Origin: Verrucomicrobiota bacterium
Lineage (GTDB): Bacteria; Verrucomicrobiota; Verrucomicrobiia; Verrucomicrobiales; Akkermansiaceae
Length of the DNA: 35,459 nt
Assembly (NCBI GenBank): GCA_026397725.1
Contig: JAPLUI010000163.1
Span: forward strand, 1 to 35,459
Direction of reading: 5' to 3'
The translations under genes were made by a program, and so were the position numbers. Positions 1 to 8,730 of this stretch are shown piece after piece. The notes under the pieces are model-generated. The model saw only the letters and a program-made list of their open reading frames with translations. It was not told the origin of the DNA and searched no databases. Numbering within the stretch: position 1 is the first letter of the stretch; each line of letters opens with the position of its first letter.

Positions 1-129
1 CCCGCCACCCTCCGCGAAGAAGACCGGGAAGAAGACGCAGGAAGAAGAGTTTTGCTAGAAGCTTTCGAAGAAGATCTAACGCAAGCGCCATCCGACGTTC
101 AAGTCGCCCATTTCATCGGCTTTCCATAA
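1..129 (+). CDS. possible 3' end of a gene entering from the left
   Basis: Frame 1 is open from the window edge to a TAA at 127-129 and would encode the last 42 residues of a protein. The peptide is rich in Glu, Asp and Arg and ends HFIGFP. It would converge on the leftward operon, with about 19 bp between the two stop codons. Frame 2 also gives a lysine-rich tail ending at a TAG at 56-58, so the reading frame is not certain. No family is recognisable from so short a piece. Treat it as a placeholder for whatever lies to the left. Confidence 0.25.
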   Translation, partial: PATLREEDREEDAGRRVLLEAFEEDLTQAPSDVQVAHFIGFP

Positions 130-148
130 CGCCGCTCACACCCCGGGA

Positions 149-1837
149 TCAGTGCATGGATAACACCTGTTCTCCGGCTTTGACACGGATGGTCTGAGTC
201 CGTCCGTCGCGGACCAGCCGCAACTCGAAATCGCCGTCAGACTTCACCGTAACGCGGAGCCGCTTCGCGTCGAGGGGGTCGGCTTCCGCCACCAGCGAGA
301 CCACGTGTCCTCCGAAATGGAAGCGCTCGCAACCCTGGCGCGCGTTGGAGCGCAGGTTCCAGGTCAACTCGTTTTCCGGCGCATTGGGTTTCAGGCCTAT
401 CCCGTATTCAAGCAGGTAAAGGATCGGCCCGAGCCCGCTCCAGCCGACAAAATCCTTGCCGGCTGGTTTTCCCGGCGCTGCCGTGTCGGGAGCATAGTTC
501 TCCCAGATGGTTCCGGTTTCCTTGAACACGCGGCCCATGATGTCGAGATGGTTCAGCGCAATCTCCCGCGCCAGCGCGTCGTAGCCATAGTTATCCAAGC
601 CGCGGATTACCATGGTGGTGGTGGGCGCCCAGACCGCGCCGCGCCAGTAGCCGCCCGCCGGGTCGTAGAACTTCTCATCTGCGGCCAGCGTGGGCACACG
701 GTGCATGCGGGCGAAGGTGGCGGGATTTTTCAGCTCGGCCACGAGGGCGCTTGCTTGTGACGGCGACGCCACCCGGGCCAGCAGTGTCCAGTAGGCCGCG
801 ACGGTTTTGACCGGAGCCCGCTCCCCCTTCAGGGTAAGGTCAAAGTAGAATTTCCGTTGCTCGTCCCACATCAGGCTGTTGACCAACTGTTTCAGGCGGT
901 CAGCGTCACGGGTGAACGCCTTGGCATCTTCAGGCTTACCTAACATCCCGGCCATGGTGGCGAGTTGTCGCGCGAACATAGCCATCTCGCAGGAGATGTC
1001 CACGCCGCACCCGCCGCCTTTCAGATAGAGATTGCGCGGGGAGTTGTCCATGCTGGCCCAGTCAGTGATATACAGGCCGTTGCCCTGCTGGAGGTATTTC
1101 TCCAGCACGCGGTAATAGCCCACCAACGGATCGTAAACCATCCGGAGCCGTTCCCTATCGCCGGTGAACCGATAGCTCTCCATTTCAGCCCAGGCGAAAA
1201 TCGGATGATTCAGGGAATCGAGCGTCAGGTGCGGCGGCGGCTGTGGTTCGGCTCGCCCAACGTAGATCACCGCGTCGCTTTGGATAGGCTCGAAATTGAA
1301 CGTCCAGCCCCAGCGGCTGAAGAGCGGTTTGTGTTCGCGGTTCACCCAGTCAGCGAACTCCACGCCCGTGGTCCGGTTGATCTCGCGGCCGATTTCACCG
1401 TCGGCGTACTGTCTGGCGTAGAAATTATCCAGCGAGCTGATGCCCGGCACCAGCGGGTGTGCCACGTTGCAGAACATCGTCATGAAGCAGGTGTCCCACA
1501 GGTAAATATTCTCGCTGAACGCCGCGTCAATGAACTGGGAGACAAATCCGCTGCCCGGCTTGGGTTCGTTGAAGTTTCTGAAGCCCAGTTCCCAAGCCTT
1601 CCAATACATCGGCACCCACTCCGGCCTCTCGTCGAAGATCGGCGACGGCAACTGGCCGCGCAAATCATCGAACTTGGGTAACGGGCTCGGCACATATTGT
1701 TTCTTCGCAAAGAAACGGCCTTGGGCGGACTCCGGAGGTTGGACAGCCTGTTGCGCCATGACGCCGGAACCCAGCAGCAGGCTGATCCCGAAAACAAGGT
1801 TTCCCATTTTCATCTTCATCTGACTCATGTTTTTCAT
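149..1837 (-). CDS. secreted GH63-like (alpha/alpha)6-barrel glycosidase
   Basis: The 562-residue product is probably a retained or exported exo-glycosidase of the GH63/GH37 (mannosylglycerate hydrolase/trehalase-like) superfamily, which uses an inverting mechanism in an (alpha/alpha)6 barrel. Residues 1-28 form a signal peptide ending in VMA. The family signature MDNSPR (Asp264, candidate general acid) lies mid-protein. GGYWRGAVWAPT (395-406) and TIWENYAPD (Glu446, candidate base) follow in the usual order. The last ~70 residues look like a small beta domain. The ATG at 1837 is supported by AGGAGA a few bases upstream. It is the last gene of the leftward operon, 99 bp after the GH106 gene. 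Substrate is not readable from sequence; neighbours suggest a plant- or algal-type heteropolysaccharide. Annotation pipelines may call it trehalase-family or alpha-glucosidase. Confidence 0.8.
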   Translation of the reverse strand: MKNMSQMKMKMGNLVFGISLLLGSGVMAQQAVQPPESAQGRFFAKKQYVPSPLPKFDDLRGQLPSPIFDERPEWVPMYWKAWELGFRNFNEPKPGSGFVSQFIDAAFSENIYLWDTCFMTMFCNVAHPLVPGISSLDNFYARQYADGEIGREINRTTGVEFADWVNREHKPLFSRWGWTFNFEPIQSDAVIYVGRAEPQPPPHLTLDSLNHPIFAWAEMESYRFTGDRERLRMVYDPLVGYYRVLEKYLQQGNGLYITDWASMDNSPRNLYLKGGGCGVDISCEMAMFARQLATMAGMLGKPEDAKAFTRDADRLKQLVNSLMWDEQRKFYFDLTLKGERAPVKTVAAYWTLLARVASPSQASALVAELKNPATFARMHRVPTLAADEKFYDPAGGYWRGAVWAPTTTMVIRGLDNYGYDALAREIALNHLDIMGRVFKETGTIWENYAPDTAAPGKPAGKDFVGWSGLGPILYLLEYGIGLKPNAPENELTWNLRSNARQGCERFHFGGHVVSLVAEADPLDAKRLRVTVKSDGDFELRLVRDGRTQTIRVKAGEQVLSMH

Positions 1838-1936
1838 ATTTTCTCCTATGGTTCAATGTTGGCTGTCGCGGATGGGCTTAAACACCGCGAGCGGAATGAC
1901 GCGGGTGAAGAAAGCCTGTGAACTTATGCGGATGAA

Positions 1937-4879
1937 CTAATTGGATCTCTCTGGTATCACCGACTGAACCATGACCGGCCCCAGCAGGCCGGACGGGAAC
2001 AGACCGGATCTATCAGGAGGATTGGCGGGATTAATCGGGCTGAAAGCGATATTGCTGTGGGTGTAGCGCTTCTCCTCGGGCAACGAGGCGTCGCCGATCC
2101 GCCGGTTCGGCCACAGATTGATCACCTCAATTTCCAATTCGTTAGGACCCGTCTTCGCCGCGCCGGTGATCTCCACGCGCCAGGGTGCCGTCCACACGAT
2201 CCCCAGATCCTTGCCGTTGAGTTTCACCCGTGCGATGTATTTCACGGAACCCAGGTCAAGAAACAGACGGGATGCTTTGTCAGATGCTGACGAACCGCTC
2301 TTACTGACTTCTGACTTCTGACCTCTGACTTCTGCCGGAAGGTTGAAAACCTTCCGGTAGGTCGCCGTGCCAGAGTATAACTTGATCCCTTGCTCGGGCC
2401 GCTTGATCCAATCATCGAGCTTCTCGAAATTCACCTGGCCGGGGCCACCCCACTTCGGGTCGAACGTCACCTGCCACGCCCCGGTGATCTCCTGCGCCGT
2501 GGTCAAGACAGGGAAATTCGGGCGCTTGACTTCGTTCTTCTGACTTTTCTGCTGGAACACCACGAACAGGCTCTCATACGGCTCTAACTGCATGGGCACG
2601 CTCGTGAGCCCGTCCTGGTCCTCAAACTCCGGCAGGTCGCGCACCGTGCCAGTCACCGGATCCCATAACTCAGGACGCATGCCGCTCACGCGGAAGGTGC
2701 AGGCAGTCTTCTCCACGCGGTTCAGCCGGTTGGCAATAAAATAGATTTCCCCTCCTTTGACGCTGCGGTGGATCCAATCGATAAAGCCATCAGGTTTTTC
2801 GCCGGCATAACCGAAATCAGGTTTCACCCCTGCCTTTGCCAGAAGCTCTCTCGGTGTGATGCCCCACACCACGCGCCCTTTGCCGACGGCGTGTTCCGTC
2901 ACCGTCTTGCCATCGCAAGCGCCCCACAATTCCGCAGCCAAGTCCTTCACTTCCTGATCGCAGCGCGGATAGTCGGTCAACCCCGGTGCGGCCTCAGGCT
3001 TCGGTCCGACCAGGGTCATGCCGTCGCTCACCAGCTTCTTGAGTTTGCGCAGCACCTCGACGGTCATGGTCGGGCTGTCGGGAAGCACCATCATGCGGTA
3101 ACTCATGCCATCGGGCAGCACGATTCCGTTGTTTCTAACACCAATTCGTGTTAGAATGATCTCCGTATTGCAGACATCATAATCATAGCCAGACCCGAGC
3201 GCCGGATCGACATGCTTGGGGGGCACGAAATTGGGGCACTGATCGCCGTTATAGAACAACACATCGGCCGCAAAAAGCCCCTGGCGCAGCAGGTGGCTGC
3301 AACGCGCGATGTAATCATTGAAGGCACGCACCTGGCTCCACCAGGTGACCTTGCGGTTGAAATAGGTCCCGGAGCAGAATTCCTCGCCGGGGTAGCCTTC
3401 ATCGCTGCGCGTGGCGCTGGAGAAGATGAAGAAGCTGTTGTAGCCCTCGCAGAACGCCCGGTCGGCGGTGGGCTTGAGCGAGGCGGGATAATCCATCCAG
3501 TGGAAGTTTTCCAGGGAGGAGAACGCTTCTGCGGCGATGATGGGTTTGCCATAGAGGTGACCCGCCGAGGCGGTCTGCTTGCCGTTCTTGTTCTGATCGT
3601 TGGCCTCCCGCCACAGGTTGCTCTGCCAGAATTCACCCATGGGAATGGCGGTGCGGCCCAGGTTCTTGAGGGCGTCCAGCGACATCACCTTCGGACAACA
3701 CACGCCGCCGGCCTCGCTCTGCTGGATGATGCCCTTGGCTTCCGCCAACTGGGTGAGGCGGCCGAAATAATGCTCGGCCACGCAATCGGCCACGGTCCTG
3801 CGGTAGTCATAGAGGAAACGGTCGGTGAACCCGGCATCGCCCAGTTCCCAGCCTGCCAGGGCTGGCAGGTAGGGCAGGGGATCATAGCTGCGGTATTTCT
3901 TGAAATCGTCGCGGAAACCGGCCGACCAGTTAGGCATCTTCATTTCCCAACTGTCAATCTGCACGGAGCGGAAGACCTTGCCCGTCAAGGAGCCGGCTTC
4001 CCCGATGAGCGGTGCGCCGGCATTGGCGAAGTGGAAATCCATGGCCGCGGAATCCAATGGGTCGGATTCCAGCCCTGCCCCGGTCGGCGACGACCAGTTG
4101 GTCACGTCGCCGGTCATGGTGTAGCCGGTGCGCAAGATGGTCCATTTGCCTTCCGGGACATCCCACTCCAGCACGCCGTCGGCCGTGCATTTGGCGGTTA
4201 GATCGATGATGGATTTCAGGGCCACGGTGGCACCTGCTTCAGCCGGCAGCAGCGGCTTCATCGGTTCGGCACAGACTTCCTTGATCGGTGTTTTGACCGC
4301 ATCGCCGAAGGATGCCTGCACGAGCTTATACGTCAACTGCTGCTGCCTCTCCGGGCTGGATTTGGTCGAGACATTGGGGAAGGCTTGGATGGCGATATCG
4401 CGATAGAAACGCGCGTCGCCAGGCTGGGACAGCTTCTCTTTGAAGTGTTTGGGTCCGGTGACGACCACTTCAGAACTGACCTGTTTCTTGCAGGCATGCT
4501 CCGGTTTGATCCATGGTCCGCCGGCATTCCAGCCGCTGCACAGGATCGCGCTGACGCCGAGGCCGAGCCGCTCGGCTTCTTGTACCGTGTGCTTGAACAG
4601 AACTCGCCACTCCGGGCTCATATAATCGGGGCCTTTGCCATTCACCCCGGGACCGCTGATGCTGTAAACCGTCACACCGCCGACACCCTGGGCCTTCATC
4701 GCTTCCAGGTCGGCGGTGATGCTTGCGCGGTCCACCTTGTCGCCCAGCCAGAACCACCACGTCCACATCCGCGCCGCATCCGGCGGGGCGGCAAATTCTT
4801 TTTTCAGATCGCTGGCCATCAGCCCCATGCAGCTCCAGCAAAATCCCAGCGCCGCTGTTATGTTAACCCATTGATTCAT
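1937..4879 (-). CDS. secreted GH106-family alpha-L-rhamnosidase-like glycoside hydrolase
   Basis: The 980-residue protein matches GH106 in length and order. It has a signal peptide (1 to about 22, ending LMA), the N-terminal hallmark WWFWLGDKVDRASITADLE followed by GVGGV, and a TIM-barrel region. The C-terminal sandwich carries GSATYRKVF-type and LEIEVINLWPNRRIGD motifs. Conserved acidic positions in the middle include DSWE (Glu312), QQSEAGG (Glu389) and AAEAF (Glu451). I have not assigned which two are catalytic. GH106 enzymes remove terminal L-rhamnose, for example from rhamnogalacturonans. The ATG at 4879 is preferred over an in-frame TTG at 4912 because it begins directly with the signal peptide. 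Residues 850-869 are an insert encoded partly by a 7-bp tandem repeat. The gene lies 44 bp downstream of the shortened GH106 paralogue. Confidence 0.85.
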   Translation of the reverse strand: MNQWVNITAALGFCWSCMGLMASDLKKEFAAPPDAARMWTWWFWLGDKVDRASITADLEAMKAQGVGGVTVYSISGPGVNGKGPDYMSPEWRVLFKHTVQEAERLGLGVSAILCSGWNAGGPWIKPEHACKKQVSSEVVVTGPKHFKEKLSQPGDARFYRDIAIQAFPNVSTKSSPERQQQLTYKLVQASFGDAVKTPIKEVCAEPMKPLLPAEAGATVALKSIIDLTAKCTADGVLEWDVPEGKWTILRTGYTMTGDVTNWSSPTGAGLESDPLDSAAMDFHFANAGAPLIGEAGSLTGKVFRSVQIDSWEMKMPNWSAGFRDDFKKYRSYDPLPYLPALAGWELGDAGFTDRFLYDYRRTVADCVAEHYFGRLTQLAEAKGIIQQSEAGGVCCPKVMSLDALKNLGRTAIPMGEFWQSNLWREANDQNKNGKQTASAGHLYGKPIIAAEAFSSLENFHWMDYPASLKPTADRAFCEGYNSFFIFSSATRSDEGYPGEEFCSGTYFNRKVTWWSQVRAFNDYIARCSHLLRQGLFAADVLFYNGDQCPNFVPPKHVDPALGSGYDYDVCNTEIILTRIGVRNNGIVLPDGMSYRMMVLPDSPTMTVEVLRKLKKLVSDGMTLVGPKPEAAPGLTDYPRCDQEVKDLAAELWGACDGKTVTEHAVGKGRVVWGITPRELLAKAGVKPDFGYAGEKPDGFIDWIHRSVKGGEIYFIANRLNRVEKTACTFRVSGMRPELWDPVTGTVRDLPEFEDQDGLTSVPMQLEPYESLFVVFQQKSQKNEVKRPNFPVLTTAQEITGAWQVTFDPKWGGPGQVNFEKLDDWIKRPEQGIKLYSGTATYRKVFNLPAEVRGQKSEVSKSGSSASDKASRLFLDLGSVKYIARVKLNGKDLGIVWTAPWRVEITGAAKTGPNELEIEVINLWPNRRIGDASLPEEKRYTHSNIAFSPINPANPPDRSGLFPSGLLGPVMVQSVIPERSN
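2304..2331. repeat. heptanucleotide tandem repeat inside the GH106 gene
   Basis: Four units of ctgactt, the third reading ctgacct, lie in the coding sequence with a partial fifth unit. They encode part of the hydrophilic stretch EVRGQKSEVSKS between two strands of the C-terminal sandwich, where a short turn would be expected. A related cttctgactt occurs near 2530, encoding another QKSQKNEV-like linker. Because 7 is not a multiple of 3, gain or loss of one unit would shift the frame. Confidence 0.85.
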
Positions 4880-4923
4880 GACTCTTTCTTTTCGTTCGAT
4901 ATTCAGTTCCAACCCGTGAGGCT

Positions 4924-6018
4924 CTACGGATTCGCTGGGCCCTCACATTTCACTTCGTTTTCAACGATCCATTGCACGGGTCCGAGCAGGCCGGCAGGGA
5001 ACAACGGGGTGTCTTTCTTGAAATAGTTATAGGTCACAAAGCACTTGCGACCCGGCGACGGCCGCGGCTGGTTCTTCACAAACCAATCCGGATAGGCTTT
5101 CATCGCGTACCCACCGAAGTCCCGGAAGGTCTCCCACTCGGTCCACTGGGAATCCTCGGGCTCCTGCTCGTCGCCGATCAGACGGTTGGCCCAGGTGTTG
5201 GTCACCCGGATCTCTAGCATGTTCGCGCCGGCTTTCAGGGCGGCCGTGACATCCATGCGGAAGGGCGGATAACGGTTAGATCCGACCGACATCTTGTCCA
5301 CCTCGAAGGCCTTGTTGAGCACGTCGTCGGGCATCGGGCTCGGCTGGCGTCCGCTAAAGGCATAGCCGATCCGATAGACGTTCCACGCGCCCGCCGGGGC
5401 GTCCCAGACGAGGTGGCCCTTCGCGTCCATCTTGGCGCTCAAGTCGATGATCTTATCCAGCGGGATGACGCCTTCGGCAGGCACGGCAAACACCCCGAGG
5501 TCGACCGGGTTGGATCCGGGGAGCGGCAGGTCGATCATGACCTGCTTACCGCCCTGGACCGCCTGCATCTTGCGCACGAGTTGCTGCATGCCGCGTGCGG
5601 GAGTGATCCACGGGCCGCCGGTCGTCGCGTAGCCCACGCAGTTATGCATGCCAAGCTCAAGCCCCAGGCGATTGGCCTCCGCTGCGGCGTGTTTCATCAG
5701 CTCCCACCACTGCGGACTGCGGTAGGTGATTTCGGGCCAGGGACAATTGCCGGTCGGTTTGGCACCGACGGTCACCGCGGAGGTGATGTGGAAAATCGTT
5801 GCGCCGCCGATGCCGGCTTCCTTCATGGCTTCCAGATCCCGGGTGATGCCGTCTTTGCTGATGTTGGGTCCCATCCAATGCCACCACACGTATGGCCGGA
5901 CCGTGACGGGCGGATTGCTGAAATCCATTTCAAGGGTCGCCGCCTCCGCATGCTGCAGCAGGGCGGATGCGCTTGTCAGCAGCAGGGTCCAATAACAAAT
6001 TTGTCGGATCATCATCAT
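4924..6018 (-). CDS. GH106-like protein with a large internal in-frame deletion
   Basis: This 364-residue ORF has both ends of a GH106 protein but not the middle. Residues 1-27 are a signal peptide ending AEA. Residues 38-75 carry the family start (VRPYVWWHWMG, then ISKDGITRDLEAMKEAGIGG). The N-terminal barrel motifs continue to KAFEVDKMS (about 244). The next residues, YPPFRMDVTAALKAG, belong to the C-terminal sandwich, which then runs through TNTWANRLIGDEQ to a normal FPAGLLGPVQW ending. Against the adjacent full-length copy, about 610 residues are absent, including all central conserved glutamates, so rhamnosidase activity is unlikely. The join lies near position 5286. The reading frame is intact. 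The start at 6018 is chosen because the GH2 stop is 8 bp upstream and a signal peptide follows; two further ATGs lie immediately after it. It may be a decaying gene, a retained carbohydrate-binding protein, or an assembly artefact. Confidence 0.75.
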   Translation of the reverse strand: MMMIRQICYWTLLLTSASALLQHAEAATLEMDFSNPPVTVRPYVWWHWMGPNISKDGITRDLEAMKEAGIGGATIFHITSAVTVGAKPTGNCPWPEITYRSPQWWELMKHAAAEANRLGLELGMHNCVGYATTGGPWITPARGMQQLVRKMQAVQGGKQVMIDLPLPGSNPVDLGVFAVPAEGVIPLDKIIDLSAKMDAKGHLVWDAPAGAWNVYRIGYAFSGRQPSPMPDDVLNKAFEVDKMSVGSNRYPPFRMDVTAALKAGANMLEIRVTNTWANRLIGDEQEPEDSQWTEWETFRDFGGYAMKAYPDWFVKNQPRPSPGRKCFVTYNYFKKDTPLFPAGLLGPVQWIVENEVKCEGPANP

Positions 6019-6026
6019 GTTGTTCG

Positions 6027-8321
6027 TTAATTTTCCACCAAGAGGGCCAGGTCGATATACTGGCCACCGACGGCCTGGTGGGTATGCACCGCGAGGGTGT
6101 TGGTCCCCTTCTTCAGCGCCTTCTTCAGCGCATCGGTCACGCTGGTCAATTGATAGCAGGTGATATATCCGCAAAGACTCAGGATCTTCTCGCCGTTCAC
6201 ATAGATCTCGGTGTCCTCGTCATAGTTGATCACCACGGCACCATGCTTCAAGGTGGCGCCGTCGTATTCGAATTTCTTCCTGAGGTAGATGTCCGGGGTG
6301 CTCCAATCCGTCCGCACATTCTGCGGACCATGGCCGAAGGGAGCGCGGCCGGTCTTCCACGCACGGTCGTCGAAGGAGTTCTCGGTCCAAGTGTCCGCAG
6401 GTTGCTCCGTAACGTATGCATACGGGGTGCTCAGGTCCCCGTCCTGCACCGCGCCCACCAGGACCTTCCAGACGGGTTTGGGCAGAGGGGCGGTGGACTT
6501 GGCGATGGTCGAATCGTTACGCTCATAGGCCGCCTGCCGTGAGGTGATGGCACGCAGCCTGGCGATGTCGAACTTCGGCTTGCGGTTATCATAGAAATAG
6601 AGGCCGTTCCGCTCCTGCTCCACGTCGGTGAGCTGCGTGTAGCAGAAGCCGAAGAGGTGCGGGTTGTCGAGCATGGCGTCGATGGTGCCCTGATAGCGGG
6701 TGTAGAATTCTTCGAGTTTCCTCGGCTCCTCACCATTCCGCTGCCCCCCTTGGGTCTCCCAGGCGACGCCGCCGATTTCGCTCACCATGTAGGGGATGAT
6801 GCGCGAGGGAGTCGGTGCCGGCCTGTTGCCATAGCGCGGGGGAGCGGGCAGGTCTTCGATTGTGGCCGAGAGCCGCTCCAGCCAGCGGTTGCGGAGGACG
6901 CCCGGACTGCCTTCATAATCATGGGCATCCAGGACTTCAGGATTGGGCAGCGTGTGCGTCCAGCCGCTGGTTTCCAGGGCCGGCCGGGTGGGATCGACGG
7001 CCTTGGTGACGTTCCAAATCATCTGCGAAAGATCTTTCGCCCGCTGGTCCTCCTCGTTGAACGGGCACCAGCCGACGATGGCCGGATGGTTCCGGTCGCG
7101 CAGCAGGATCTCGATCCATTCATTGACGCATGCCGCGTAGCTCTCGGGGTGGAACTCGTAACCCCAATCCGGATACTCGCCCCACACCATGTAGCCGAGC
7201 TTGTCGGCCCAGTAGAGGAAGCGCGGCTCGAAGACCTTTTGATGGAGGCGCGCGCCATTGTAGCCGCAGGCCAGGCTCATTTCGATGTCCTGCTTGAGCG
7301 CCTCTTCGGAGGGTGCCGTCCACAGACCCTCAGGATAGAATCCCTGGTCGAGGATCAGGCGTTGGAAGAACGGCTTGCCGTTGATCAATATCTTACGACC
7401 ATCGATAGTGAGCTTGCGCAGGCCGAAATAACTCTTCAGCTCATCGATGATCGTATTGCCGCTGGAGAGCGTGACCTTCAAATCATACAGGAAGGGAGAA
7501 CCGGGCTCCCAAAGCTTCTTCTCCGTTAGGTTTAGCACCAGGGTCTGCTGCCATGGGCCGGTCGCTGTGTCGGAGCCCACCAGTTTGCCATCGGCGAAGG
7601 CTTGCGCCTTGAGCGTGAGCGGCTCGTTGCTCGTGCCGTTGATCTTGGCGGTGATGAGCGCCCGCGCATGATCGGGGTCGGGAACCACGGCAAGCGTCTC
7701 GACGAATGACCGTCCGACCGCCTCCAGCCACACCGGTTGCCAGATGCCTGTGGTGCGGGTGTAGATGCAGCCATCACTGCGATCGGGGGTCTGCTTGCCG
7801 CGCGGCTGGAGCCCCGACCACATGTCGTCGAACACCTTGACCACCACTTCGTTGATCCCGTCCTTGAGCAGTTTGGTGATGTCGAAAGTGAACGCGGCAC
7901 TTCCGCCGACGTGGGCTCCTGCCAGTTGGCCGTTGAGATAAACCCAGGCCTTGTAATCCACGCCGCCGAAATGGATCCGCACCCGTTTGTCTTGCATGGC
8001 AGGCGGCACCTCGAAGGTGCGGCGGTACCAGACGTCCTTGAGCTTCTCGCTATTGCCCAGGCCCAGGCCCGACAGCTTGCTTTCAGGGCAGAACGGCACC
8101 GTGATCTTCGCGTTCAGAGCTTTGCCATACGTCAAGCCGCGGGACTCTCCGTCCGCCGCCTTGTCGATCTCGAACTGCCACTCGCCGTTGAGCGTCAGCC
8201 AGTTTTCGCGGCAAAGATCCGGCCGCGGATGTTCCGGGCGCGGCACTTCCGCCAAGGCGCTTAGCACATCAGCCATCAGCACCGCACCCATCCATACCAG
8301 TCCCGAACATATTCTATTCAT
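6027..8321 (-). CDS. secreted GH2-family glycoside hydrolase with C-terminal sandwich domain
   Basis: The 764-residue protein belongs to GH2 (beta-galactosidase, beta-glucuronidase, beta-mannosidase and relatives; retaining mechanism). A signal peptide occupies about 1-24 (ending ALA). The N-terminal sugar-binding sandwich follows (WLTLNGEWQFEID, VWYRRTFEVP, VYLNG), then an Ig-like domain (about 190-300) and the TIM barrel (about 305-600). Barrel signatures are NHPAIVGWCPFNEE (acid/base Glu423) and YMVSEIGG (nucleophile Glu515). Residues about 615-764 form an extra jelly-roll-like domain with a DTEIYVNGEKI motif. The specific sugar cannot be read from sequence. AGAAGAG stands just upstream of the ATG. 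It is the first full-length gene of the leftward operon, and its stop is 8 bp from the next start, implying co-transcription. Confidence 0.88.
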   Translation of the reverse strand: MNRICSGLVWMGAVLMADVLSALAEVPRPEHPRPDLCRENWLTLNGEWQFEIDKAADGESRGLTYGKALNAKITVPFCPESKLSGLGLGNSEKLKDVWYRRTFEVPPAMQDKRVRIHFGGVDYKAWVYLNGQLAGAHVGGSAAFTFDITKLLKDGINEVVVKVFDDMWSGLQPRGKQTPDRSDGCIYTRTTGIWQPVWLEAVGRSFVETLAVVPDPDHARALITAKINGTSNEPLTLKAQAFADGKLVGSDTATGPWQQTLVLNLTEKKLWEPGSPFLYDLKVTLSSGNTIIDELKSYFGLRKLTIDGRKILINGKPFFQRLILDQGFYPEGLWTAPSEEALKQDIEMSLACGYNGARLHQKVFEPRFLYWADKLGYMVWGEYPDWGYEFHPESYAACVNEWIEILLRDRNHPAIVGWCPFNEEDQRAKDLSQMIWNVTKAVDPTRPALETSGWTHTLPNPEVLDAHDYEGSPGVLRNRWLERLSATIEDLPAPPRYGNRPAPTPSRIIPYMVSEIGGVAWETQGGQRNGEEPRKLEEFYTRYQGTIDAMLDNPHLFGFCYTQLTDVEQERNGLYFYDNRKPKFDIARLRAITSRQAAYERNDSTIAKSTAPLPKPVWKVLVGAVQDGDLSTPYAYVTEQPADTWTENSFDDRAWKTGRAPFGHGPQNVRTDWSTPDIYLRKKFEYDGATLKHGAVVINYDEDTEIYVNGEKILSLCGYITCYQLTSVTDALKKALKKGTNTLAVHTHQAVGGQYIDLALLVEN

Positions 8322-8346
8322 AGCATTCTCTTCTGATTACTCTTCT

Positions 8347-8454
8347 TTACTTTGAGGATTTCCTTTTGTCTGCAGCGATGTCCGGATCGGCGGTGCGCTT
8401 GACGGCATCGCGCAACTCTAACGGGTCGGATTTGACTCCAAGCGAAAGTTTCAT
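8347..8454 (-). CDS. 35-codon ORF, possible remnant of a sugar isomerase/epimerase-like gene
   Basis: An ATG at 8454 opens a 35-residue frame ending in TAA at 8347, 25 bp upstream of the GH2 start and on the same strand. It begins MKLSLGVKSDPLELR, which resembles, from memory only, the N-terminus of some xylose-isomerase-like TIM-barrel sugar isomerases/epimerases. It then runs straight into a charged tail ending ADKRKSSK. If the resemblance is right, almost the whole gene has been lost in frame, as in the nearby GH106-like ORF. It could instead be a short leader peptide or chance. No clear Shine-Dalgarno precedes it. Confidence 0.35.
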   Translation of the reverse strand: MKLSLGVKSDPLELRDAVKRTADPDIAADKRKSSK

Positions 8455-8522
8455 GCGCAAAATCCAATCACAAGGAGAACCCGTTGCAATCATATTCTCG
8501 TCAAATAGTGATTCTTTTTGAC

Positions 8523-8536
8523 AACAATCGTTTGTT
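8523..8536. promoter_or_regulatory. candidate operator palindrome upstream of the GH operon
   Basis: AACAATCGTTTGTT has 5-bp inverted arms around TCGT with a central CG. That centre is typical of LacI/GalR-family operators, which often control sugar-utilisation operons. It lies about 200 bp upstream of the GH2 start and about 70 bp upstream of the 35-codon ORF. No regulator gene is in the window, so the assignment rests on symmetry alone. Confidence 0.3.
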
Positions 8537-8656
8537 TTCTCATTGATTCGGCGTTCGGCGATTGAATTTGCTCAAATATGACCAACTTCATGCGAACCAC
8601 ACCGCGCAACCGGGAGATTCTTCTTGAGGACCGCTTGAATCAAGCCTCCGGAGCCA

Positions 8657-8690
8657 TTCTGAAAACTTTTTTCAGAAATTTTTCAGAAAA
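8657..8690. promoter_or_regulatory. triple TTTCAGAA half-site cluster
   Basis: A perfect 9-bp inverted repeat (TTCTGAAAA at 8657-8665, spacer CTT, TTTTCAGAA at 8669-8677) is followed directly by a third half-site, TTTTTCAGAAAA, at 8679-8690. The tandem arrangement looks like a regulator-binding cluster between the two divergent transcription units. A small hairpin is an alternative reading. Confidence 0.35.
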
Positions 8691-8730
8691 CGAGTTGCGC
8701 GGCCGGTTGGCGTGTGCTCCAGTACTCCGA

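Noticed and set aside
4880..4912. TTG at 4912 as start of the full-length GH106 gene
   Set aside because: It adds 11 charged residues before a normal signal peptide that begins at the ATG at 4879.
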